Assembly (NCBI GenBank): GCA_022605425.2
Contig: CM061248.1
Location: forward strand, 868,001 to 932,000
DNA length: 64,000 nt
Origin: Hamiltosporidium tvaerminnensis
Taxonomy: Eukaryota; Microsporidia; Dubosqiidae
Direction: 5' to 3'
In this document: positions 11,271-20,769 of the stretch, in pieces
Position numbering within the stretch: position 1 is the first letter of the stretch
Layout of the letters: each line of letters begins with the position of its first letter
Made by a program: the position numbers and the translations under genes
Notes under the pieces: generated by a model
What the model saw: the letters and a program-made list of their open reading frames with translations, nothing else
Databases searched by the model: none
Told to the model about the DNA's origin: nothing

Positions 11271-11478
11271 TTTTATTTTCTTTTCGATTTTTTATATAAA
11301 ATACGGTGTATTTGTTAGAAGAATACGTTACAATATATTTATTGTGATGTATAATAATATTATGTATTGTATATGGTAATGATATGGATATGTGATAATT
11401 ATGGAAGTATAGGGTGTTGTTCTTAGTGTATATAAGTGTTTTGTTTGTGTGGGAGATAGATGTTATTGGTGTTAACAT
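11167..11478 (-). CDS. WD40 gene piece 1: N-terminal blade
   Basis: This 103-codon frame starts at ATG. Its first ~60 residues form a beta-rich blade (LIYTKNNTLYFHNYH, YIVTYSSNKYTVFYI) like the opening of WDR6/Rtt10. It then runs into a Lys/Asn/Asp repeat (NICNKYNN) where the frame is lost near 11170. The reading continues one base over in the next piece. Confidence 0.6.
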   Translation of the reverse strand: MLTPITSISHTNKTLIYTKNNTLYFHNYHISISLPYTIHNIIIHHNKYIVTYSSNKYTVFYIKNRKENKNGKEDKDSKYNRYRICNKYNICNKYNNLSKDNIL

Positions 11479-11487
11479 TTTAGAGAA

Positions 11488-11500
11488 GCGAGGGGATTTT
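11488..11500 (-). promoter_or_regulatory. C-rich start-proximal motif of the WD40 gene
   Basis: The minus strand reads AAAATCCCCTCGCTTCTC shortly before the ATG at 11478. CCC- or GGG-like motifs just upstream of starts are known in microsporidia. The same kind of motif precedes the SAC1 and RIX7-like genes here. Confidence 0.4.
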
Positions 11501-11559
11501 TTGTATTTTAAAATTGTGGAAGAAAACTTTTATTGTTATTTTTGAAGAGAGGAAGTTAT

Positions 11560-11975
11560 ATGTGGTAGATGAAATATATGAGGGATAGGTGATGGATATA
11601 TGTGAGGGATATGTGATATACATGAGTATTTAAGTCAGAGATATAGATAATATAAATGAGACAGATGATACAATATGGATGATAAGATAATAATGATATA
11701 GATGATACAATATGGATGATATAGATTGTATTTGTGTGAGAAATTTATAGAAAGTATTGATTTTTATAAAAAAGTGGAAAAAAAATGAAAAAAATTATTT
11801 TTCTTTGTAAATTAATAACTGATAATTTAAAAATAAAAAATTTATTTTAAATTGCATAAACAAAGGTATAGTTAATTTATTTAATAGAATTTGTAGAAAA
11901 AAAATGTTTTTATTTTAAATTGCATAAAAAAAGCTATAGTTAATTTATTTAATAGAATTTGTAGAAATAAAAAAA
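11560..11975. repeat. Low-complexity purine-rich tract and 68-bp duplication
   Basis: 11560-11730 is a GATATATGAGGGAT / GATGATACAATATGGATGAT low-complexity tract. Next to it, a block around ATTGCATAAA at 11851 is repeated at 11919 (68-bp offset), including TATAGTTAATTTATTTAATA. No gene is seen. Confidence 0.7.
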
Positions 11976-12016
11976 ATTGTATTTTCTAATATGATTTGTT
12001 TTTTATTTAATGAAAT

Positions 12017-12234
12017 AATTAAAGAGTAGAAGTAATTAGTATATAAAAGAAATAATAAGAATGTAGAGGTAATTAAAGAGTAGAAGTAATTAGTATATAA
12101 AAGAAATAATAAGAATGTAGAGGTAATTAAAGAGTAGAAGTAATTAGTATATAAAAGAAATAATAAGAATGTAGAGGTAATTAAAGAGTAGAAGTAATTA
12201 GTATATAAAAGAAATAATAAGAATGTAGAGGTAA
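12017..12234. repeat. 54-bp minisatellite, 4 copies
   Basis: AATTAAAGAGTAGAAGTAAT recurs at 12017, 12071, 12125 and 12179 with essentially no divergence. The period is a multiple of three, so the minus strand stays open for 111 codons, but that frame is pure repeat and I do not call it a gene. From 12235 to 12628 the sequence is A-rich with nothing recognisable. Confidence 0.95.
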
Positions 12235-12628
12235 TTAAGATATTATAGATTTTATAGATTTTATTAGAATAGAAAAGCAATAATCAGAATATAGAAATAT
12301 TTAGGATATTATTGAAGTAATAAAAAATTATTAGACCAAAGAATAAAAATAGAGAAAATAATATAGAAAGAATAAAAACTTTAAAGACCAGAGATTTAGA
12401 AAGAGTAGAACTTCAAAAAAATTTAGAAATAATATAGAACTTAATATAGATCTATTATAGAAAGTATAAAAACTTAGAAATAATAGAAAAAATTATTATA
12501 TTTAAAGATATTTTTTAATAAATTACTAAATTAAGTAAATTATATTTTATATAAATATCACATATATTTAAGGAAAAATTAAATATAGAAAAAATATAAT
12601 TTAAGAAAAAAAAACAGTAAAAAGACGT

Positions 12629-13447
12629 ATGTGGGGTATTATGATGACAAATATTATATGTACTGGACTAGGATCGTTGTTTATTTATATGAATAGAGAA
12701 TATCATGGTAGTTTAAAACATATTGAGAGAGATATAAATATGTGGAGTGAAAATAAACAATTTGGAATGTTTTTTTTATATTTGATTGTTTTTATTGGTT
12801 ATTTTACAACTGTAATTATAGAATTAATACGAGATATTACTCTATATAGAGGATATAGAGAGAGGAGAGGGGGTAGAGAATGTATCAGGTCTAGAGAGAG
12901 TAGAAGTGGTAAATATAGTTGGTTGGTACAATGGAAATTCTTTAGAATTATAAATTTTATGGTTGTACCAGTGTTTGTGTCAGAACTTTTTTATTATTTT
13001 AGACAGAATGGTATTTCTATAGCAAATAATACTTTTGGTGGTTTTTCAGGTAAAAATATGAAGTATCCTGATTTAATAATTATTTATGATATTATAGGTA
13101 TCTTAATAATCCAATACACTTACTTAGTTGGTAAAAATATTTTTATTTTAAAAAATTATTTAAAATCAAGAAATTCTAGAAATATTCGTAATTATAATAA
13201 TCAGAATTCAAGAGATAATAAGAAATGTAAAAAAACGTATGTTTTTATGAGTATTATATATTTTATTGGTGTAACAATCCATTTAATTATATTTATGTTG
13301 GGATTTTTAAAGGTAGTTGTTGTGTTTTCGGTTGAATTTAATACTTTTTGTCTTTTTTGTTTAACTACTGTTCTTTACTGCATAGTATTTCTATTTATTG
13401 AGAAATATACTGTTGATAGTAAAATATATAATGAAATTAACGTATGA
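12629..13447 (+). CDS. Multi-pass membrane protein of unknown function
   Basis: A 272-codon intact frame from an ATG. Hydrophobic segments lie at about residues 4-21, 45-65, 104-122, 147-172, 204-228 and 230-256, suggesting five to six membrane spans. Basic, Arg-rich loops (RGYRERRGGRE, about 74-92; LKSRNSRNIRN, about 174-190) separate them and should face the cytoplasm. The arrangement is loosely like small six-span eukaryotic membrane proteins, but I do not recognise a family signature. It stands alone between a minisatellite and a repeat-rich 3' flank. Being uninterrupted while neighbours are broken supports a real gene. Confidence 0.75.
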   Translation: MWGIMMTNIICTGLGSLFIYMNREYHGSLKHIERDINMWSENKQFGMFFLYLIVFIGYFTTVIIELIRDITLYRGYRERRGGRECIRSRESRSGKYSWLVQWKFFRIINFMVVPVFVSELFYYFRQNGISIANNTFGGFSGKNMKYPDLIIIYDIIGILIIQYTYLVGKNIFILKNYLKSRNSRNIRNYNNQNSRDNKKCKKTYVFMSIIYFIGVTIHLIIFMLGFLKVVVVFSVEFNTFCLFCLTTVLYCIVFLFIEKYTVDSKIYNEINV

Positions 13448-14186
13448 AGCGAAATAAAAAAAGTATTTTTATAATTATTTTATATTTGTTAATTCGAAGA
13501 GTAAATATATGAATGAATTTGAAAGGTATTTTAAATACTTATTTTATAATTATTGTATTTCTTTAATTTAATATTGTAAATCTACAAATGAATTTAAAAA
13601 GTATTTTTTATAATTATTCCATGAATATTCATAGTTCTTAATCGAGTTACTTAAATCCATAGTAATATCGTATTCTGTAAATTAATTGGAAAAGTATTTT
13701 TTATAATTATTCAATGAATATTCATAGTTCTTAATCGAGTTACTTAAATCTATAAACAAACTAAAAATCTATTTTATGATTATTTTTATATAAATAATTA
13801 ATTTATCTTAAAAAATATTCCTTAATACTATATCATTTATTACATTTAGTTTCTAATATATATCTTTAGTAAAACTTTTATATTCTAATTATATATTTTT
13901 TTACATTTCAAAATTAAATTTTTTTTTCAATGTGTAATAATTATCACTCTAATTACTTTATATGAAATTTATTTAAGAGTTTAAAATATATTTAAATTAA
14001 ATAATTTTATTAAAAGGTTGTTTTTACTTCCTTATTTTAATTTAATTAATATAAAGTTTACTAAGCTTTGTAAATATTTATTTAAATGACTTATAATTCA
14101 TAAATATAATTCTTTATAAAATAAAATCTATTAAAAATCCGATTTTCTAATATGTACAATTTATCTTCATTTAAAAGTATCACATC
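13448..14186. repeat. 3' flank with duplicated 93-bp block
   Basis: GTATTTTTTATAATTATT at 13601 recurs at 13694, followed both times by GAATATTCATAGTTCTTAAT and CGAGTTACTTAAAT: a 93-bp tandem duplication. Weaker copies of the AAGTATTTT-TATAATTATT motif lie at 13460 and 13530. The rest, to 14186, is AT-rich with no gene. Confidence 0.75.
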
Positions 14187-14887
14187 TTTTTAAAATAGTG
14201 GGCAGTGTTATATTTGTTTTTATGACATTAACGCAGTTCTAGGTTTAACATAAATGACTGCTACCCCAACACTCTATCGGTAACCCCTGCGATACCTACG
14301 TCTCAAAGCCTTTCATCTACCAGGTGTATAGAGCCTAATTAATAGGCGAGGCAGTTGCCCGGAGTTCGTTAATGTCCGTTGCATGGAGTGTGATCGAAGA
14401 CCGAAGCCCCCCCCTGGGCTCCCCCAAGACTATGCAGCATTCCCACTTACTCTACACTTTCCGAACCCAATAAACTTCTGGCTAAGATATATTTCCGAGA
14501 TTTACATGGGGTCCACCTAGACAGTGCAATGTCATACCAACAGGTATAACCTGCTACTTAGCTCTCCCGGCTTTCAATGGGTTTTTGTTTTGTACCTCCC
14601 AGGCGCTAAGTCTTCTAACCCGAGTGAGCAAGGCTCGATTTCCATGCTTTTACATGGCAATTAACTACATTTTCAGCTGCGGTCTGCAATCTGGTTACAT
14701 AAAAAACTACAAAAAAAATTGTAGAAAAAGTTTCGCCATTTCTTAGACCTCGCCTCTTCATAACAACTCTCATGGAACAACCGAAGATGTAGTGTGGTTG
14801 AATTCCCAACAAAAATCCAAACAATGATTTTTACACCAGTTTCACACACTCATTGCCAAGCAGAAAGTTTTTTATGTGGTTATCCTT
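14187..14887 (+). repeat. Family 1 interspersed repeat, copy A
   Basis: A ~700-bp element, clearly richer in GC than its flanks. The 5' end reads TCACATCTTTTTAAAATAGT then GTTATATTTGTTTTTATGAC; the 3' end reads TTTTTTATGTGGTTATCC. Landmarks in between are TTCTAGGTTTAACATAAAT, CTAAGATATATTT and CTGCAATCTGGTTACATAAA. There is no long conserved frame, no TG...CA ends and no clear terminal inverted repeat. It occurs at least eight times in the window. It could be a non-autonomous transposon or an RNA-derived element; the type is unknown. Confidence 0.85.
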
Positions 14888-14944
14888 CCTTCACACTACA
14901 ATTTATAATAATTATTAAATATTAATACTTAATAAAAAAACTTT

Positions 14945-15665
14945 ATTTTTAAATATCACATCTTTTTGAAAAACACTTGGAATGTGTTATATTTGTTTTC
15001 ATGACATTAACGCAGTTCTAGGTTTAACATAAATAACCACAACCCCACCACTCTATAAGTACCCTCTGCGATACCTATGTCCCAAGGCCTTTCACCTAGA
15101 AGGTGTATAGAGCCCAATTATTTAGCGAAACGGTTGCCAGAGTGTTCGTTAAAGTCCTTCGCATGGAGTTTGATCAAAGGCGGAAACCGCTTCTGGGCTC
15201 CTCAAGACTTTGCAGCATTTCTACTTACTCTACACTTTCTGAATTCAAAAAACTTCTAGCTAAGATATATTATAAAGACTTACATGGAATCCACCTAGAC
15301 AGTGCAATGCCATACCAACAGGTATAGCCTCTACTTAGCTCTCCTGGCTTTAAATGGTCGTTATTTTTATACCATCCAGGCGCTAAGTCTTCTACAAGGT
15401 GTGAGCAAGGCTAGGTTTCTATGCTTTTAATAAGCAATTATCTACATTTCAGCGGCAGTCTACAATCTAGTTACATAGAAAACTACAAAATAGATTTATA
15501 AAAAAAGCCGCGCAATTTCTTAAGCGATCTGCTCTGCTTCAAAACCTCATGAAAAAACTGAAAATGCATTTTGATTTTATTTTCACGAAAATTTAAACAA
15601 TGATTTCATACATCAATTTCACCTATTCATTCTTAATGAATAGTTTTTTATGTGGTTATCCTCCA
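14945..15665 (+). repeat. Family 1 interspersed repeat, copy B
   Basis: A direct copy 60 bases after copy A, same orientation and full length, with scattered substitutions. It ends in the shared TTTTTTATGTGGTTATCCTC. The A/B pair looks like a segmental duplication or two insertions at a preferred site. Confidence 0.85.
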
Positions 15666-16879
15666 TCCACCAATAAGATCCTATAATATTATATTTTTGC
15701 ATTATAAATTTTAAGATGCTGTGCATATTTGAACAACAAAATGTAACTTCATGACTTTAATTCAAAATTTTTTTTTTTATATTGCACTGTTTCACTACTC
15801 TTGTCAAGCATTTATACCATAATAACAGATAATTCAATATTTTTAAAGAAACAGAAATTTTGTAAAAACACAAATTAAAGGCACAGATACGTCGAAAAAC
15901 AAAAATTTATTCGAAATTATTTTATATTATAAATGTTTGTAATTTTTTTGACAGAGTCCATACATTTTAATAGTTGATTTTTTAGTTTTAGTAATTATAT
16001 AATATAGAGGGTGCAATATAAAATGAGGGATCGTTTTAAAACACGACATTTATTAAATATTTCTATGCCTCAAACTGCGGATAGTAGATTTTTAAGCTGA
16101 ATAATATCTTTCCTATTAATATTTCTTAAACTAGTCTGACTAAAAAAACAAAGAAATACAACTTGTGACGAATGGATTGGGTCATATGAAGCTGAAGTAT
16201 TGATATGATTCCTTCCTGTGGAAAACTTATAAGGTCATTAAGATAAGGTTTAAAGATACATTCTAAGAAGTACAGGACGCGGAAGAACATTGGAATTTCG
16301 AAGGCACCTAATACTAAAATCATAATATTTATGTAGGATTAAAGAAAGTAATTAGATAGTTTACTGGTACGTTTTAGCCGAAAAGAGCATACGTGAGTGA
16401 AATATGTGTATTTATGCCTGAAAAAAAATTATAAATAACTTTCGCTTAAATTTGCTAATAGAAATGTATGAAACAGCTAAAATGAGTAATATGCACTTTG
16501 AACTTAAATATAATATTTTGATCAAATGCATTTGTTCAAAATCTTAAAAGAGCCAAATATTTTAAAGAAAATAAATCCAATATGTAAATTTAACATATAA
16601 AAATTTAAATTACACCGGGATAGACGTGTCTATAGAAAATCGTAAAAATAATTTCCCAAAATAATCGTAAAACCACAATAAAAACCCTTAAATGCGATTC
16701 AAAAAATTATAAACCACAATACAAAAGATTTTTTTTTCGTAATTCAAATAAATTGCTAAACCCCCCCCATTTACATCCTAGGAACTCGATTTGGTTTTGG
16801 TATAAAAAACCGAATCATTTGTTTTGCTATTTTCAAAAAATTGCAAATTTTCATATGTAGTTTTAGAATTATTTAGTTA
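15666..16879. other. Intergenic AT-rich tract
   Basis: No gene recognised. A slightly GC-richer stretch at 16020-16330 holds a 65-codon minus-strand frame with no motif. Nothing else is seen. Confidence 0.5.
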
Positions 16880-17113
16880 AAGTTCAAATGTAATTTAAAG
16901 ATTTATTTAATAAAATTCTGGGATTAAAATATTTTTACCATTTTTACATGTTTTCTTCTACCTCTTTAACCAATACTGTCTCTTCTTTTAAATCCGACTC
17001 TTTATTTATGTTATTAGTCGGTTCCTCTAAAGTGGTTCCTCCTTGTGAAATAAAGGGTGCTTTATTTTTCGGTATAAAATTTTATGCATAATCTTCCTCT
17101 CTCTTCTCTTCTT

Positions 17114-17569
17114 TTAAAGAGGTATTGGTTCCTCATGCATCTCTGATCTCATAATAACACCCATTGACGCTCTCTCCCAGCTCTCTTCGGCATTTAGTCC
17201 TGACTCAAGTCCTCTTCGTCGATCAAAGAAAATTATTTCGACCGTCTTCTTAAGTACTATAGACTGAATGTATGCCTCTACATTCATGGGTATTTCTAGT
17301 CTTTTAAGATGAGATTTATGGTATTTTGTCACAATACCGTCCCAGGTCATCACATAAGGGATTATCTCCACACTACACTTATAAATAAGACCCAACTCAT
17401 TGGCTAACAGGTCATACTTCCTAAGTTTTTCAGTTTCAACTATTTGAAGTGAATCTTGGGAAGTGATTCCTACTTCAATGAGTGTTATCTTATTCTTCTT
17501 CTTATCTAAAATAAATATTTCCGGTCTGTTATTCCGAATTTTAACATCAGTTTTAATTCTGGTGTCCAC
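17114..17569 (-). pseudogene. Restriction-like endonuclease of the retrotransposon
   Basis: 151 codons. RPEIFILDKKKNKITLIEVG fits the R-P-D/E ... x(I/V)-(D/E)-V core of the PD-(D/E)xK nuclease found at the C-terminus of R2-like elements. The following EKLRKYDLLANELG matches the usual E-K-x-x-K-Y-x-x-L helix. It follows the CCHC region after a short frame shift. The glutamate-containing IEVG is intact, so the core residues survive in this copy. Confidence 0.75.
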
Positions 17570-17602
17570 TCTTATCTCTGCATACTCATTATCAAGAATT
17601 TC

Positions 17603-18619
17603 TTAAACTGAGGGACTCCTTATTCGTTTTAAAGACTTATGCTTATATCTATTTAGAAGAAGTAGGTGTAGGCATCTAACCACTTCATTATGCCGTCTGG
17701 TGTAGTCATGGCCTAGCATTTTTTCACATCGAGTTGCTAGATGATCTACAGTCTTACCAGACTTCCCGCAATGTTGACACATACCATCTGTTCCCCAGAA
17801 TACATTTTTATCCTGAATATAGCAGAACACAGCTTCATTGCGTGGCTTAATATTTCCTCTCTTTAGCCATCTTGAAGAGTCACTAACACTCACAAGCTCA
17901 TTTTTTCTTGCATTATATAACTTTGAATGGAGTTTTCGTTTTTCTATTTCGTTATATAGTTTTGCAAGTTGAGCTTCTTCTAAACTTTTCTTAGTGACTT
18001 CTTCTACCAACCTGTACTTTACTTTTAAAAAGCCTTTTATTAGTGCAAGATGGGATTTATTATTATTCTCCATCTTGAGGATTGCTGCTCGTCTAGTTGA
18101 TATTTCCTTACTTTTTTCCAGACAATCCAAGAGTTGCAGAAGCATATGTTCACTTCGCAACTCAACACTATGTAGGCCTCTTCCAAGTTCTGTTCTAGGA
18201 AGATACAAACGCTCTTTACATCCTAGGCAGAGATGTATCTTATTCTTTACCAACACCGCACACACTGCATCATCTAACTTAGAGAAGTCAGCCGGTTCAA
18301 GTCGAAGTACTCCTATGTGGTAGTTGATTAACGATATCGCATGTTGATTAATTGCAGAAAATAAATTTTTTGCATTTAATATAGTGTGACAAAGTCTTTT
18401 AACTCTTGATATAAGTTTGTTCTGTACTTCTTCAAATGAGCTACGTGTCGGGATTCCTTTGTTATTTTCTATTATTCCTAAATATTTGTAAACACTAACA
18501 CCTTCTAGAAGAGTAGCAGTATCTTTACAACACGTATCATTTGTGGCTGACTTCTCTTTGTTAATCTCTAAGCCAATCCCCTCTAAAAATTTCTTTGCCT
18601 CGCCTGTCATAGCACTCAA
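17603..18619 (-). pseudogene. RT thumb and CCHC zinc knuckle
   Basis: The frame starts just after a stop that follows motif C (HLLFIDDLKLLA, about 18634-18670). GIGLEINKEKSATN is RT motif D. The C-terminal part has CQHCGKSGKTVDHLATRC and then YTRRHNEVVRCLH, the CCHC plus RHN signature that precedes the restriction-like endonuclease in R2/NeSL-type elements. Confidence 0.85.
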
Positions 18620-18927
18620 TGGTGAGCTGTCTTAGGCAAGGAGCTTAAGATCATCAATAAACAAGAGATGATTAGTAGAAAAGGATTCTGCATCTGTTTG
18701 TTACTGTCACTTTTGTGTATTTTTCATTCAGCTTTCGGCTTAATGGGTCCATACACAACACAAAAAAAAAGTAACAAACTTTCTGGTTGTAGAATCCCTC
18801 TATGAATCTTCTTGCTCATGATTTTTTCAGGCCCTACTGATATATCAATTTTCCATTTTGATATAATTACCTCAAATAATTTCAGGATCCAATCAGGTAA
18901 ATTAAGGTTTTAAATGCATTGAGTTAA

Positions 18928-19434
18928 TTAAGCATGATCTATTGAATCATAAGCTTTTTTAACATCAATCCATGTTGCATTAAGATTGTTTCCGTACTCT
19001 TTATTTAGCGCAATATTCAGTAGAGCCTGCTCTTTCGCTCCCTGCACACCTCTTACCGCCTCTAATTGGTTCTCTGCAAGCAACCCTCCTTCCACTTCAA
19101 GTTGAACGACTTTCGTTACACACTTTGTCGTTAACTTGTAGAGGTTGGACATACAAGTGATTGGCCTATAGTCAGAGCCTCTTCGTGGAATCCCTTTCGG
19201 TATCAAATACGTAAGCCCGCAGTAAAACCAATCAGCTTGATGTGTTCCTTCTAAACATATAACTTTCACAATATCATAAATATATTTGTGAAGAGTTGTA
19301 AGTTTCTTAATGAAAAAATTGTAAATACCATCAATTCCAGCAGCTTTCCAATTGGGAAGCCAATTAATGATATTTACAAATTCATCAAGTGAAGGAAACA
19401 TGGTCGGATGATTATCTGATACAAATGGAATCAA
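18928..19434 (-). pseudogene. Reverse transcriptase fingers/palm, motif A
   Basis: NWLPNWKAAGIDGIYNFFIK (fingers), YLIPKGIPRRGSDYRPITCM (motif 1-2 region, L-x-PK-x-x-x-x-x-x-x-YRPI) and DVKKAYDSIDHA (motif A with catalytic Asp) are clear RT signatures. The frame stops right after motif A. Motif B survives downstream as RGILQPESL, with QPES in place of the usual QGDS. Confidence 0.85.
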
Positions 19435-19824
19435 ATAATCATCATACGTGACTGTTTCATCATTTTTGTTTCACATTGTAGACCAAAAACTCACAATTTC
19501 ATCACGGCTAACTACATGCTCGGATTCCACACGCTCAGGATAACCCACGATAAAATCGATTTTGGATAAGCTCAAACATACGATTCTTTTTTTGGAATAT
19601 CTTCCTACTTTCATACATCGTAATTTTTTTTCTCGTAAACATTTAAAAACTCATTCTTCTTAACTAGAGCCTCAGAAAGATCAGTTACACACCTCAGGTT
19701 TAAATACAACACCCACATGATTTTCTTGAGGCATTCGTTTCTGCACTGGAGATTTTTTCTTGTTTACGAGCCTTCTCGAAGAGATCTTTGGAAAGTACTA
19801 ACCTAGAAACTTTACTTTTTATGT

Positions 19825-20196
19825 TTACTTTCGAGCAGATCTAGCCAGTTCTTTGCGTGTTGCCTCGTCATAGCCTACCTGGGCTGCCTGGATTTTCCGT
19901 GCCACTACAGTTATCGTCATCGGCACACAAGAATCAGCATAATCACCGATAATTCGATTAATAAGGTCTAAAACTTTACTGTCAACCAATTCACTTGGAA
20001 GCTTTCGAGTTCCGACCCCCACTTTTTCAATTTCCTTCTCGGTGATGTCTTTGATTTTACTCAAAAATTTATCTCTAAGGTTTATGTACTCCGTGGTGTC
20101 AGCCAGGGTGCATGGCTCAGCGATACAAGTGGCGATTCTACGTCGCTCTCTATTCTCTTCTGATTTTATTTCCTTCCTCATAGTAGTTTGTGCCAA
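19825..20196 (-). pseudogene. Retrotransposon ORF, charged linker between Myb-like domain and RT
   Basis: 123 codons, strongly charged and helical (KEIKSEENRERRRIAT, RDKFLSKIKDITEKEIEKVG), directly downstream of the Myb-like domain. No catalytic motif is seen. The ATG at 20181 inside it is probably not a real start. The following ~390 bases carry stops before the RT begins. Confidence 0.5.
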
Positions 20197-20640
20197 TATT
20201 TTAACACTTTGATAGTTTTAGTGCAGCCGAATTTCTCATTATAGTACCTGTGAAGCTCTGTCCAGCCATTTCTTGGCATTCTTTCAAACCTTATCTGTAC
20301 TGCAAAAAAAAAAAACAATTTGAGACCATTCCTTTGGTCGGCTGTTACGGAATCGAATATCGTCCGCAATATCATTAGCCTGTTACCTTGTGGAATAGCT
20401 AGAGTATAGGGGTTTGTCATGTCGTACGACGGCTCGCACCAGATACTTCAACCAAAGAGGGATGTGGAGTATTAGGCGAAAGTATGGTACCAAACCCACT
20501 ATTTTGCATGTTACTGCTTGTTTGGTTTGGTGGTGGATGTGTGGTTTTTGTGTATAAGGTGGAAGGTAGGTAATTCGCAGGTGGGTGTAGCTAACATTTT
20601 TGTATGCCACTCTCACTTTTATCGACCTCATCGGCTTCGT
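20178..20640 (-). pseudogene. Retrotransposon N-terminus with Myb-like domain
   Basis: The 80-codon frame ending at 20178 contains GWTELHRYYNEKFGCTKTIK then VLKYWHKL, the tryptophan-spaced helix pattern of a Myb/SANT domain, as in target-binding N-termini of R2-like elements. Upstream, an overlapping frame to an ATG at 20631 (MRSIKVRVAYKNV) probably marks the 5' end. The frame is lost at KYWHKLL and continues one frame over at 20196. Confidence 0.55.
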
Positions 20641-20769
20641 TTGCAGTCTTTATTTTATTATTTTTTAATGTTTCGCTGCTAACATTTTTTTTCTACCCAT
20701 AAAAAAAAATAAAATATAAAAAAATTATAAAATGAAAATTCCTTGATTTATAGAAATACCAATTTTTAA

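Larger units (their letters stand above)
5289..11478 (-). pseudogene. WDR6/Rtt10-like WD40 protein gene, split by frameshifts
   Basis: Pieces in three frames, all on the minus strand and in order, read as one WD40 protein of roughly 2000 codons bulked out by repeats. The N-terminal blade (TPITSISH..., then YTIHNIIIHHNKYIVTY), a middle blade (YILSCSEDRSILL... FSINENGSLYIYK) and C-terminal blades (AVLGINIYKNMIVTCSDDHT; AHSGRVLCVY... YILSVGSDRYVRVWRI) follow the order and spacing I know from WDR6/Rtt10. That protein partners the Trm7 methyltransferase for 2'-O-methylation of the tRNA anticodon loop. Between the blades lie Asn-rich and GVSN-type repeats. One-base shifts occur near 11170, 10887, 10704, 10560-10660, 7372, 7030, 5930 and 5680, nearly all in repeats or homopolymers. 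It starts at the ATG at 11478, with CCCC 14-17 bases upstream. WD40 assignment is firm; WDR6 is an inference. It could be a live gene with assembly errors rather than a pseudogene. Confidence 0.7.
16880..20640 (-). mobile_element. Non-LTR retrotransposon with restriction-like endonuclease (R2/NeSL/CRE-like), decayed
   Basis: A ~3.7-kb element whose order on the minus strand is: Myb-like DNA-binding N-terminus, RT fingers and palm, RT motif C (FIDDLKLLA), thumb, CCHC knuckle, PD-(D/E)xK-type endonuclease. This order is diagnostic of the early-branching site-specific non-LTR group. The frame is broken by stops: TGA replaces an expected Trp codon near 19475 (FWSTM-stop-NK), and TAA follows DSIDHA at 18928 and motif C near 18633. 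There are also frame shifts, so it is inactive. Its 3' end near AATAAAATTCTGGG (16905) is shared with the copy at 56.2 kb, which supports the element boundary. Confidence 0.85.

Noticed and set aside
5289-11478. Introns as the explanation for the frame changes in the WD40 gene
   Set aside because: Neighbouring frames overlap by a few bases or differ by a single base in a repeat; there is no room for GT...AG introns and microsporidia have few.
11945-12280. 111-codon minus-strand frame
   Set aside because: It is the translation of a 54-bp minisatellite whose period is a multiple of three; no other support for coding.
15077-15327. Overlapping short frames inside family 1 copy B
   Set aside because: Not conserved in copies A, D or G.
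16020-16330. Possible mariner-like transposase remnant
   Set aside because: No catalytic D,D motif or terminal inverted repeats found; only a 65-codon frame.
17994-18323. 109-codon plus-strand frame opposite the RT thumb
   Set aside because: Antisense shadow of the retrotransposon.
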